Source: Albifimbria verrucaria (Eukaryota; Ascomycota; Sordariomycetes; Hypocreales; Stachybotryaceae). From it: a stretch of DNA of 64,000 nt. Where the stretch lies: positions 3,596,001 to 3,660,000 of the forward strand of contig JAHREC010000011.1 in the NCBI GenBank assembly GCA_020081605.1, read 5' to 3'. The notes under the pieces are model-generated. The model was not told the DNA's origin. It made no database searches and saw nothing but the letters and a program-made list of their open reading frames with translations. This document shows positions 1 through 12,371 of this stretch, one piece after another; positions within the stretch are counted from its first letter, which is position 1; each line of letters opens with the position of its first letter. Both the position numbers and the translations under genes were made by a program.

Positions 1-3000
1 CGGGAAAGTGATTGAGTTTATGAATCAGACTCTGTTCAGGTTTGTGCGTGTTATTCATCAATGATGACTGTTTCTGAAACCATGAGGATATATTCATTAT
101 CCGATCAATTGCCCGTTAATTAAACAAAATAAACATGTTATTATTCGATCAATCAGCATTTCCGTAACCCACACCCCTAATTACCCATATTTAGAGAGCC
201 GTGTCACTGGCATCTACAAGACATGATTGCACCTGATGCTCTAGAAAAATAATTACCCCGTCACAGGTTTCTACGCCACGGCCGAATCTTCAGTGTCTTG
301 TCTCAAGCGGTTGATGCCTTCGGGCCAGAGCCGATGCCTGCCTGGCTGGCCTCAACGAGCCGCAACGCACTGCACTGGAGCAGGCGTGACATTGACATTC
401 CCCAGGCAGCGAGCGGCCGATCCCCATGCCGCTCGTCCGCCAAAAGCAAGGCGCTGGTCAAAGAGCTGCACATTCGTGATGGTGTCTTGGCGGGCTGCAC
501 GGAGGGGCCCCCTTCGGACAGGACAGCTCACTGGTCGGGCCACGGACCCCAACGCCAGCACGGCGGGGAGGCGACGTGCGGAAAAGAAAGTGTCACCTTA
601 AGTCCTTGTTGTGCGCCTGGATTCCTAGGGCCAGCGGCGGTGGCGACGGCGGACGGGACCTGCGGCGGGTTTGAAGTCACACTGGGGGCAACCAGTCACC
701 TCTTGGTGATGATGATCATGTGAACGCGCCATGTTTGAGTGTCTCGTTGCATTGTCTCGAAGCCACACGGAGGACATCAACTCTAATGCCGCCCGCGCGC
801 ATCATCTTTGACTCACAAGGTTGGGAGACGGGTAAGCCTTGCTGTTTTGTCTCAGGCCGACGTCAAAGATATTCACAGGTGCCCTCGTGAGCCTTGACAG
901 TCGCGAATAGGCTCTCTTCTACGGCAGGGACGGCCCCGAATCTCACTTCCAGGGTGCCGGATTCATCGTCAACTTCGCTGCGGCTGAGCATCCAGAACTG
1001 TGGGCCGGCGCACGTTCGAGGTCTGTTTCTCAACCATGACTTGCTGGAGTTGTGAATACTCGCATGCTCTCTGCCGGGAATCTACTGCTCATGTGCGACA
1101 GCCAGGTACCCAATTCACCTCCAACCAAAGGCCACGAGCGAGCCTTGCGTCTTGAACCCCTTGCGAGAGCTCGTATCCTGGCTGGTCCTTGTGTAAGGCC
1201 CCGCAAGACAAATTGCACCTTCACTGAACTTGTGGCACGGCAGTAGAGTTGCGTGTGACAGAGTCATCAATTGATGTTGCTGCATACATACATACGACGA
1301 GGCTCTTGTTTGTATATATCAGGTACCGGGATAGTGGACAGGGGCCTAGAACCTCAGTTGCCTTGCGTGGCAAGACAGAGCATGGTCTCGCCATCTAAAT
1401 TTACTGCACCGAAGTACGGTTTGGCTTTGGCCACATGAGCTTCTTTGTCTGGTTCGATGAGACGTAAAGTTTCAAGTCACCACAAGGGCTCCCCATGAGT
1501 AAGCCGCCTCGCCTTCTGCTGGGCTTGACGCCAGTCGGGGTGGTCGACCGATTCGGCCCCATGCCTTCTGCTGTCGGGACCGTCGTGTCAGAAACAAGGT
1601 CAGATGATGATGACCAAGACGACGAGGTTCTTCCCCAGGACGAGCGACCGACCCATGGTTGCTCTGTGTTTGGTGGCGGTTTGAGCGACGGTGAATGCGA
1701 CCTATATCCGACGCATCTTAATTCTCACGTTCCCTCTCCTCCCCTGGCTGCGCGAGTGTCCGGGAAACTGCTCAGATGCCTCCACACACCCGGGATCTCG
1801 GAACGGGGAACGTAACCGAGGTCAGTGGCCGTGGGATATGCGCCCAGGGTTCGATGATCATAACCGTAGCGGTTGAAGGCAGTCTCCTTCCGCGGACTGC
1901 ACATCACTTTCTCATGCAAATAGGCAAATCTATAGGTGGCATTTCTCATTTCTGCACCCCGGATTGATATGAGAGTGCCCCGGTCCGAGGAAAGGTGGAT
2001 ACGGGGGCGTCCTGGAACCTGCAGCTTATTCCAGCTCAGACGGTTGATGCAATGGCATTTTCACGATCGTCCATCTTTGCGAAGACGTGGCCCGGCAGAC
2101 CGTGCTCCTCCTCCTCAGAGCTCGTGACTCTGGTCTTACAGCGCAGGGATGGCCTACTGGGTGAGCACCGTCACGGCTGTCGACGATCCATCCCCCACGG
2201 CAACACGAAACAACCTGCAAAAGGTAGCACAAGTTCCAGACTCACGTCGAGCATCTCGATCTCGCCAGCCTTCTCTGACCTCCATCGTCTGATTTTACTT
2301 CAGGCCCACTGACCGCTTGTGGCCCTTGGGTGCTCGAATTAGGATGCGTCGACCGAACGGCTAAATACCCTGCTTACTGCTGCGGTACGGGCGAGGCTCC
2401 CGGTGGATTTACCCGGCTGAACAAGGATTGGAGAAGGGTTTCGCTTGTGGGCGATTGGGTTACATCTACCGTTCCGTACCGGGGAAGGGTTCTTTCGCTT
2501 CTGCTTTGTTCATCATTTACCACACACGCGTTCCCGTTGCTTCACACCCAACACGCTGCCCCTCCCTGTCAGTCGACCAGGGTGCGTGTCAATCGCAGGA
2601 GGTCCCGCCTCTGTCAATGATCAATAAGCTGAAAGCGCGAGCCAATGGAATAGGCGAGGGGCCAGGGGTTGGTTGTCATATGACGGCCCATGGGGAAGCC
2701 TCGGACATCTGTATGGTGCGTTGTTTGCTCTGCACAGACGTGATACATGTGCGGTTGCTTTTCTTCTTGGTTTGATGGTCGTTGTACTTCCTTTTTGCGC
2801 GCGGTCCTGATCATCGCCCTTGGCCCTCAGATGCTTGTAGCGTAACGTGATTGCCTACCAGAAGTGACCGATCTCGACCCCCGGCATGGGTGCCTCTGAA
2901 TCGAGTGGCCTCAGGTCCCCGTGGCGGTGAAGATACAAGCCTCCCATTCCCGCTATAATGACGAATCGTTCATTGCGGGTAGCGACAGTCCAGCTAAGCC

Positions 3001-3941
3001 TCAGAGTCGCAGTGCTGTAGTAGTCAGGCTGTTTCCTCACTACCTATGCGAAGCAGCCACACTGCTGCTGCTGCGCTGTGCTGTGCTGTGCACGTAAAAT
3101 AGGCACATGGTCGTGTGATGCTCCCCGGCGTGAGAGAAGAAGAAAGCAATAGTGCTCGAGCCCGTCACGGGGATGGGGTGTGGTCCCAGGCTTATGGTTC
3201 GGGTCGAGGCTCCTGACCGAGGCCTTAGGTAGAATCCCGAAGGGTTGCGTTGTATCCAGCGGACAGCTGAAATGAGCACAGTGGACGGCAGTACATCGAT
3301 TTATCGGATTGCTTGCCTAAATCGAAGGGATGGACACTCGGTGTGATGTTACGCTGCAGCGGATAGCTGGTGTCGCCTGGAGCACCCGATGATAAGTGGT
3401 CTAATGACGGTCTCGATGGGCACGGGTACATGCGCAGTACCGCCGACTGTAAATGAGCAATCACCCATCACGGCAGAATGGTTGTCGCTCTTTTGATGTA
3501 AATCGGCCGGATACAGTTTGCATTTGTCTTGGCCGTGGAGGAAGCGGATTCGGGACGACTTCATCCTTTGACCTTGTGTTTCTAGTTGTAGCGTGTTCGG
3601 GACCGAGTCCTGATTAACTATCCATATAGATTAAATTCCAATATAAACACTGCACGAATGACGGATGAGGGCCCGTTCGGGCGTGTCGCCTTGCATGCTG
3701 TGCGTATTGAAACCATCGTGGACCTGCATATAGGGCACCATGCAGGCGGCACTTCGTCTCTGACATCGTGAAAGGGATGCTGCAGCAGCGGAAGGAGGTA
3801 TTCCATTAAACATGAAACGCGGCAAGAACAATAAACTATTACAAAACCACAGATATTCATCACCTTTGACAACCCAGATCACTTCTTGCGCCTTAACGTA
3901 ACTCAAATTTCACCCGACGCCCCCATTGAACAGAATGATGC
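1..3941. other. Gene-free stretch, 3.9 kb
   Basis: Both strands were read. All open frames here are short, arginine/serine/proline-rich in the manner of chance frames, and lack recognisable motifs or consistent introns. The first 260 bases are AT-rich. A CTGCTG/CTGTG microsatellite lies near 3063-3090. No tRNA-like B box was recognised. It could carry a non-coding transcript or distal promoter, but nothing in the sequence shows this. Confidence 0.6.
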
Positions 3942-5837
3942 CTAGGCTAGGGTCGTTGCTACATCTTTGGCAGCCCAATATAGCATACCCATAACAATGA
4001 AACAAGGAATAGTAGGCAAAGCGTTGATCACAAGCCGGAGATTCTGAAAACCAGTCGAAGTTTCCGATTGTGCTTCATAGTCCGGCTTAGCGAGCACCTC
4101 CTTCATCACAATCGCTTGAAGGAGTGCAGCCAAGGCAACCGAGAAATTCATTGGGTTCAGAACTTGCTTGAGAATGGTGCGAGAAATGCATTTTGATGTC
4201 TTTGTACCAGAAACGCGATGTAGTAAAGTATTGCCAGAGCCGGTGGCGATGCAGAACATGAGTATCATCCCAAGATAATCGCCAGCAAGACGGGTCAAAA
4301 GTTGTAGTGATAGGTTATTTACTGCGAGTAAAAGCTCTACAGTCGCAGGGATAGCCCGGAAGAGTGTCGAGGTTGCTGTCCCTTTCCCTTTAGTATTCGA
4401 TAGGAGCTTGGTAGGTTTTGGTCGTAAGCAAAGCTCAACAACAACTTGAACCAATGCATGCGCCCCAAGAGCAATGTTACCTCTATCAAGAAAGGAAACC
4501 GTTGTTGAAGGTAAAGCGTAGGTACCCAAAAGAATAGCTGCGTTTATAGAAGCCATAACTAGATGGAAGGCTGCTTTACGGCGGTTTCTTCGTGCTGTCA
4601 AAGGATGGACTCAGCGTTCGCTTGCTCTGTGACCTCCTCCTGTGTGCTCTGTTTCATATCTCTTGTGACGGAGATCCAGGTGCCAGTTTGGACGATAGCT
4701 TCCCACAGAACAATGCCGAGTGAGGCAGAGGTCAAAGCAGGCTGGACATCAATTCCCAGATAGAGGTCCGGTTTCAGTGACTGTACCGTGAAAGTAGCCA
4801 GACAGAGCAAAGCGGAGCCCAGTTGATAGAAAAGATTGGCGCTATAATGATTTGTCCATGGCAGACTTATGATAAATACAGCCATTGTACCGCAAATAAA
4901 CATAATGGCATGTAAATACCAGGTCAGACCGATCTCATAGGTCTTGAGACTCCGGTCTAAGTTGAAGCTGTAGACAAACAGACTGAAGACGAGTGCCGCA
5001 AGAGCCCCTAATGCAACATAGAGGTTTAACAATGGGATGCGGAGTTTCTCTCCAATAGCGAGGCCAGCGGGCTTCGAAACGACCTTGAAGATGCCGATCC
5101 ATGTAAGGTTCTTGTGCGCGTTGTTGAGGCAATAGATGCCGAAGAAGAGCAGACAAATGCCCCAGAGCCAGTCGCCCACACGGTGAGGCGATTGAAAGGC
5201 CATACCGAAACCCCAAAGGTGAACAGTTGTTTTACTGAAGATGATGACCCCGTCGCCATCACGACAATGCAACGAAGAAGCATCGAGTTATTTGGCCTCT
5301 TTCCAAGCGTCTTAAGGATAAGGATGGAACCAGGACCCAAGTCTCCTATTTGTGACGCGAAGAAGATACAGAGCGGTTTGACTTGATGGATGTTTGGCGC
5401 AAGAATAATATTAGCCATGACCGCAATGCAAACGAGGTGGTGCACCATCAGATGAATTGAATAGTCCATCATGGCCTGCAACTCGTTGACCCAGACAAGC
5501 CCCTGAGACACGACGCATATCTGCCCAGCCGTATTGAGCTCACGACCGTAGCCCCATGGTGTCGTAGCCCCGGCCATAATACATGAAGGAGCGACACTGC
5601 CAACCCAAAAATTATGCGAACAACCATAATAACGACCGGGGTGAGTTTCTTGGGAGGGTCCTGACGCAGTTGTGTGTAGGTCTTTGGCCACAATTTGCGG
5701 ATCATGGCCTTGACGATCATGAAGACGGTCCAGTAAACGATAGCTGCGAGCAGGAATACAGCATAAAGAGACGAGCCATTGTTTGGTTGGCCCATGGCAG
5801 CCGTGCTTTTCTCAATAGTGACAAATAATACAGACAC
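3942..5837 (-). CDS. Polytopic membrane protein of unknown function (frame broken at three sites)
   Basis: I do not recognise this gene with certainty. Three long minus-strand frames abut and together would give about 632 residues with many hydrophobic segments. They join only if one base is restored at each of three places: about 5583-5590, in the C run at 5248-5251, and in the A run at 4600-4602. No GT-AG intron explains the shifts. The N-terminal third carries a segment reading MDYSIHLMVHHLVC followed by further helices, loosely like the paired histidines of TLC-type lipid-enzyme domains, but that is a guess. A charged loop (QSTQEEVTEQ) precedes the last third, which has further hydrophobic helices. 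Translation could start at 5837 or at the second Met, about 5795. It is divergent from an MFS exporter, with about 350 bp between the starts. The same kind of break occurs in essential genes of this window, so I infer sequencing error, not a dead gene. Confidence 0.6.
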
Positions 5838-6185
5838 TCAAGGATGGGAGTCAAGGAATTGTAGATGCAGACAACTACTGCGGCCAATATTGTGATGTAT
5901 GCAAGAAGTCCATCCCTAGCCCTTCCATAGAATTTATGTTGACACCATCTTTATGAGTAGGTGTCTTCCAAACTCAAACCCAACTTGCAAGATGGCGAGG
6001 CCGAAAGTTCCTTCTCGGGGCTTAAGGAAAGGTGTCATGATAGTGCAGACCTGCATGGCTTGAACTATGACCTGCTGCAATAAATGACCCGCTCAAGGGC
6101 CACGCATTCTTCTGGATGTGCCCTTCGTCTTGAGTTTTCTGTATCACACACTCGAAAATCCCGCTTGCAGGGCAGAATCGCTACG
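5838..6185. promoter_or_regulatory. Shared intergenic promoter region of the divergent membrane-protein/MFS pair
   Basis: This 348-bp stretch separates the two divergent starts at 5837 (minus) and 6186 (plus). It has no supported coding frame. Its position implies that it contains both core promoters, so the pair could be co-regulated. I could not identify a specific binding site. Confidence 0.4.
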
Positions 6186-7933
6186 ATGGACTCCCACTTG
6201 AAAGATAGTATCGAAATCGACAACCCAGCACAGAGAGTTGATGCTCCAAATGAGCAGCCCATATCGTTACTAGTCCCAAGTGCATATCAAAACAAGAAGC
6301 ATCAAGGCATTCTCATATTTATCGTTCTGAGCTTGGTGGTGCTCGTTCAAGCCTTCGATGCAACATGTATTTGTGTCACTCTTCCGGTTAGGCCCAGCAC
6401 TTCCCCTCCTCCAAGGCCTCACTCTGAGTCTAATCATATATGCTAGGTTATTGCATCAGAGTTGGATGCCACAGTCTCAGAGAGCCTGAGTCTAGGCACT
6501 GTATTCCTTCTTGCTACCACGCTCGCTCAACCCATCTTTACAGAGTTGTCGCATGTTGTCGGCCGCAAGCCCGCCTATCTCTCTGCGCTAGTTATCTTCA
6601 TCACAGGAACCATCATCTGTGGCTTCGCCAAGAGTACCGCAGTTCTTCTTGCGGGCAGAGCCGTTCAAGGAATTGGGGCTGGCGGTCCTCAACCTCTAGC
6701 TGCAGTCATCCTCACCGACCTCTTTCCGTTGAGGAAGCGGGCCCGGTGGGTCGCGCTTTTGAATGTATCGTGGGCTCTGGGAACAGTCTCAGGCCCGCTG
6801 CTGGGAGGTTTTTTCGCACAGAATGCGTCCATTGGTTGGGTAGGCTTAGCTTGTAATCCATTTCACGGCTTACTATGAATGTTGGCTAACCATAGCAGAG
6901 ATGGCTTTTCTGGGTCAATCTGCCTCCTCTTGGAGCTAGCTTCATCGGAGCATATTGGCTGCTTGGATATGACAAGCCACCGGAGCCTCTTAGATCACGA
7001 TTACTGACTAGAGTTGACTGGATCAGGGCCCTTCTCTGTGTGGTGGCAGGAACTGCAGTCCTGACCCCGCTGAGTTGGGTTGGTTCACGATATCCTTGGA
7101 AGTCTTTGGCGGTTGCCGTCCCACTTACTCTTGGTCTGGCTGGGTTTGTGATGCTCGGCTACTATGAGACGAAGATGGTATCGAGGCCCCTGTTTCGACC
7201 GAGTATGTTCCGGAGGTTCTCCACCGTCTTCCAATTCCTTAACATTATAGTGCACGGAGTTCTTATGTGGATGACCCTGTATTACATGTCACTCTATTAT
7301 CTCGGCGTCAAACGACTTTCCCCATTGATGACCGGCGTATGGGCCCTCCCGGCCACGTTGACGGTGGCACCCATGGCCGTAGTTGTGGGTCTGGTCGCCA
7401 GCCGGACGGGACACTACCGGATTTTTCTTCTTGTGGGATGGGTCATGGTAGTTCCGATCTACTTCATCATGACATTGATTAAGGACGAAACTCCGGACAG
7501 GGATCTGATTTTGATCTGTCTCTTTCTTGGAGTGGCCTTTGGCACGCTTGTGCCGGCGATGTCCATCGGCGTCCAGGCGACAGTGGCCGAGGCCGATGCA
7601 GGTCACGCCGTTGCCATGATGTATGTGCTGCGAGCCGCAGGGCAGACTCTGGGTATCGCCGTCGGCCAAAGCGTCTTTTCCAGTCGTCTGAGCGACCTTC
7701 TCGAGAGGCAGGGGCTCGGTGGAGACGCCGCACAAAGTTTGATCAAGAGCATGCGACACTCGACACCTCCTGGCGGAGGAAGGGGCTCACAGCAAGTGGA
7801 TGCCGTAGTTGACTCGCTTCGTGCTGTGTGGTTCACAGGCGCCGCACTGGCGACCCTAGCTGCAGTCTTGGCCTTCTGTACCAAATGCCCTCGACTTCCG
7901 GAAGACAAAGCACAGCCAGTCGAGCGGCTGTAG
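6186..7933 (+). CDS. Major facilitator superfamily exporter (DHA2-like drug:H+ antiporter type)
   Basis: Three exons, 6186-6386, 6447-6839 and 6899-7933, give a 542-residue protein with both introns in phase 0. The second intron has a GCTAAC branch site. A short hydrophilic N-terminus leads into a first helix followed by VTLP|VIASELDATV, the typical helix-1/2 region. The loop between helices 2 and 3 carries LSHVVGRKPAY (motif A). Further on are GRAVQGIGAGG (motif B region) and ALGTVSGPLLGG (antiporter motif C), which together indicate a proton-coupled efflux pump of the plasma membrane. Such fungal proteins export toxins, secondary metabolites or drugs; the substrate cannot be read from sequence. 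All exons keep frame without correction. It is divergent from the unknown membrane protein at 3942-5837, which may be functionally linked. Confidence 0.9.
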
Positions 7934-10900
7934 CGTGAGCCCAAGCCCTAGTGGGCAGACATGTGAACATGACTGAAGTTGGACGGGAGGTAGGGGCGGA
8001 GACGAGTGGGCACTTGTTAGTGGAATAGCCGAGGCGAGGATCAAATCCATTGGGTCAGCGGGTAAGCCCGAGATGCCAGTCAGGACATTTGATGGTGGTC
8101 CCAGCGATGCAAAACGCTTGCAGGCAAATCAATAATCCGGACATCTCCACCCAGAAGACGTTTTCCGCATGGTAGGCCCGGTGCTGCGGAGCCCCATGCT
8201 GGATCTACGACGCAGCGAGGACCCAGAAAAGAGCAGCTTGTCGGAGAGCCAGGAGATTGGAAGACAGGATGCTCCACCGCCGTCAAACCCAGCACCCTCG
8301 CTGATGGACCAATTTAGCCGTTCCAGTTGCCGTTCGCCATGGGAAGGCGCCTGGTCCTTGTTCTTCTTCCCTCATCTCCAGAACGTCGTGTGAACCCGGC
8401 CGTTGGCCCACCCACGTGTTGGGTAATATCATGGAAGGGCCAAGAGCAGGGGCTTTCAACGGCGAATATCAGGAGCGGCATGGGTTGTTTGAGGTTGGAG
8501 CTCTTGAATAGACCCCCATATCCGAGCGGTTGGGTGCCCAAGGGAGGCATCAGGCAGCAGAGAAGCGAAGCACGGGTGCCGGTGCTAAACCGGCGTCACT
8601 CCGGAGGCGCTAGGCCGGGGGTTAAGATAGCAGGCAGGCCCAAGCCCAGAGACTCGGGAGTCGTCCGGTCATTCCCGGTAGGCGTTGGTCGTCAGGGGTG
8701 GCATGTGAAGAAGAGTCCAAGGCAAGGGAGTGTGCGAGAAAGGGCCGGGTTATTGTAGCGCGCGGCCTCAACTGAATCAGGACCTGGACGGCAATTAATG
8801 GGACGTTTCGGTTGTTCCTGGGCTGGTTCCAGGACGATAACGGTATTACTATGGTACAATGACCGTTTTCAAGGTGGAGAATGGAAGTTGAACGGTTGAA
8901 ATAATTAAAATATGTGGGATTTATTAAAAAAGAAAAATAACGAGAAGGATGGCAAGTTGAAGATTATCGTGCCACTTGACGAATTTGTTTCTGACCACTC
9001 AGCAACGAGAGGATTCTGCACCTTCTTTTCTGGTCATTCTTTTATCAACGTCTCTCATTGGGCGGGAACCGTTTGTATGCAGCTCAACGGGACATTCACT
9101 CAACCGCTCAAGGAACAAACCTGCATTTCGTCTTTACAAGAGAATGGCCTCTGACTTGATAGACTACTTACAATATAACAATGTCGTCCGTTTAATCGAA
9201 CGGTCCATGGGCCCAGCCACAAATAAAATAATAGATTGATCGAATAAAAGAAATAATACCCTGGCAATAAAATGAATTAAATCAAATAAATCAATAAAAA
9301 GAATCTACGATGAAAACAGGAAATTGCCCGAGTGCAATTTGGCAGCCCCTGGTCGTCTTGGACGCCTTCTAGAAGACATGGAAAAGGTCCCCCTGACACA
9401 CGTTCCAGCTAAACCTAGCGTCAGCACCAGGTCTCCCCTGGCCGTCGGGGAGAGCATCCGGCCGGGCTCCATCACAGGATGGCTGGTTTGGGCTCTGAAT
9501 CCAAAGGGCCCCATTTCCTGGTCATCCATGACCTTGGGAGTTGGCCTCGGTAAGAATTGCCTTTACTGCAGGGCAATGAGAAGGTCCTTTTGAAGCTCAT
9601 CCATCGACCCGGATCTTCTGCGAAGCGAAGGGCGTAGTCTATGTTGTAATCGTGATGATAAGAAGCGTGGTTGGGATCCTCCCCGGCGCAAGGGTAATGC
9701 AGAGTGAGGAAGCGGCGTCGCTGCGCGGAACAGCCAGCTCATTACTCGTGTACCCGGGCGCAAGCCACGGCGAGGATGCATATTCACGATGATGCATATG
9801 GCGTTGAAACGCCGTGGCACTCATGCATGCGAAGCTGTCAAAACGTGGACCGCCCGTGGAGCTCGCCTACAAGCGAGACGCATCACCTGCAACCTGGGGC
9901 TGGAAATTGGCGTGATGCGAGCGCCGCCCGCCGCTCGAGTGATTGTCGCCATCCCGGGGTTGAAGCCGTCGCACTGACTCGCCCCTCTGCCATTGATATC
10001 ATCTCCGACCGACGGTTGCGTGGGAACAGCAGCCCTGGCTAAACCTGGGGCGCATCGGCTCCGAACTCTCCTGTCAGCGCGCAGCATTGGTGGGATAGGC
10101 AAGGTCGGTGCATGACTAGGCGACGATCATATCAGAATGTTTGCTAGCCGGTGCCTGGCCTGTCATGTCATGGAAGCTTCCACACTCGCAACTCGGGCAG
10201 AAAGCCGTCACGACTGCCGAACCTCTGCTATTACCCGGCGTCGACCTCGAAACCTCGCAACCTCGAAACCTCGAAACCCCTTTTGGGAATATTGTGGAAT
10301 CGAGCCCGTGTGCTAAGCATAACGGCATTTACTCTTAGTTTAGTATGATGTATTTTCATCCTCGCGTGGGCAACTAACCCGACGGAGAGGCCGCGCACCG
10401 AGATGCCAGTGAACCGTGCTCACGCAATGCTACTCTCCCACGTTAATTGCGAGCTCCCGAGCCCATGGGCAAAGTCGCGTGGCTGCTTGACTCAAGGCGC
10501 CGGGCCGTTTTCGAGTAATGGTTCATGCTTGCTGATGCAGAGGGCACCTTGTTACATTACCTGCCCAAGGCGTGACAATGCGCATGGGTTTGTTTAATAA
10601 AAGCAACCCAAGAATAAAAAAAGGCATTTATTTTATCTCATTTTCTTATTTTTATTGTCAAGCGTCAAAGGGGTGTCGTTTTGAACTCGGTTTCCGTCAT
10701 CTTATCTCGCATCAACCCCCACTCTCCTGCTCTTCCTTCTCCAGTTTCAGCAACAACTCTTACCCCTTGAACATGGCGCGCAGCTGTTGTCCATGAACTA
10801 ACTCATCACGACTGTTGGTGATGGCTTGACCGGTGACCGGGGAGGCACCGCAATTCCCCACGCCCCTTTGTCTCCAGCGAGCCGTCGTACACTCCTTCCT

Positions 10901-12371
10901 CTTCCAGCGCCACACAACCTCCCCACGTGCAAGCCTCACGTTCCTTGATGAGCATGCTGCTCGCTGGGGAGGCGTCAGGGTTTCATGGGTGCAAACAAGG
11001 TCCAGCGGAATTGCGCTCCAACGCGCCGTGCCGGCTGTCTTGCATCCCTGCCAGCGGTCGAGGTGAGGCAACAGCCATGAGTAACGAGGGCACAACATGA
11101 ACCCCTGGATGACAATCGCCGTGGAGAATATATCCCACGAATCTGATGGCCTTCCGCCCGCCTCACCAGCCCGGTCCTTGTCTTCGCTTGTCGTCTTCTC
11201 TCTCCGGGACCGATTCGCTTAGACGAATCGACGCCGCGAGGTCATTGTTGCCCTTTGGGACCCTGTTCATCTGTTGGCCGACCTTACGCGGGGAGCTCAC
11301 CCGGTACGGGATCTACTTGATTTGAGGTAATGAGGAGATTGGTGATTGATCACATCAGCGATCTTATCAACCGGATAACGCATCCTATGAACAGGGAACC
11401 GGCGCCCCAACGCCTCAATCACCGGTGAGGAGTCTGATTCTGATTGTTAAGCCTACCCATGACAGACATGTACGTACAGAGTAGTCAACCCTTCATTACA
11501 CCCAGCCCATACATAGGCACGGAGCATACAAGGAGCAACACAAACTGTAGCAGGTTGCGCGGGTAATGTGAGCGCTGGCTCCTCGCTACGCTTTCTACCG
11601 CTTCGTTAAACTTTCCATACAGGGCCATGGTCCGTTCCATGATCGTGGCTTGTTCGCGGTTACGTCCCAACTAGGAAACGGTGCCCGCTCGAGGTATTGG
11701 CTTGGAACACCACATTGCCAATCGGTCCCTTTGCGGGACTGCCCTTCCAAACCGATGCGACGGAACTTTTCTTCTGGCCTCTGCACATTCCTTGTCAATG
11801 CATGTGATGGTTCCTTAACGGTAGCTTCATCCGATCGGATGGAGTAGTTCTCAAACTCGACCGTTGACACGGATTTCTGGTTCTCCAACGACTTTCCCTT
11901 ACTAGCGTGGTCTTTTTGTCTTCTGAAGCACCATCCATGTTCTAGCTGGGTCCTTCTAGACTCTCTACCCCAGAGTACTCTCCACAGCTGGAGCTTTACT
12001 CCGGGGTATTGCGACGGAAAGAGGTGTGAGAAAGACAAATATTGGAGAAATCCTGGTCTCATGGTCAATTTCTGGAAGTAGGTTGCCTATGATACATAGT
12101 TGTACATGCTTGTTTCGACAGAGAAATAGTAAATAATAGCTCAATCGGAGATGAGATGATTGATTCGACATGGCTTTTCATCATATTACATATTGGACCT
12201 TGACATATCCAGAGATTAAATTGTTTTGACAAGGTTCTTGTTGACCCTGCAGTAAGTTCCAGACAACTGCCATATCACTGGCGGCGAAAATTTGCACTCC
12301 TCATCGTGCTGCACGTCCATGTCGGATGGTAGTACACAATATCCGCGTGTGTGGTAACGGTGAAGAAGCGC
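7934..12371. other. Gene-free stretch, 4.4 kb
   Basis: No frame longer than about 160 codons occurs, and none resembles a known family. The interval 8880-9310 is AT-rich. A small CCTCGAAA repeat lies at 10245-10276. Minus-strand frames at 11485-12070 are rich in charged residues and could hide a small exon, but neither a start nor introns could be supported. Confidence 0.55.
10245..10276 (+). repeat. Short tandem repeat, 8-bp unit x4
   Basis: Four consecutive copies of CCTCGAAA are present, the second with one substitution (CCTCGCAA). The array is intergenic and without known function. Confidence 0.85.

Noticed and set aside
1440..1475. GGTTCGATGAGAC as a possible tRNA B box
   Set aside because: No matching A box or foldable cloverleaf could be found around it.
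11485..12070. Minus-strand frames with charged residues that might form a small gene
   Set aside because: No supported start, introns or family resemblance; two frames compete over the same bases.
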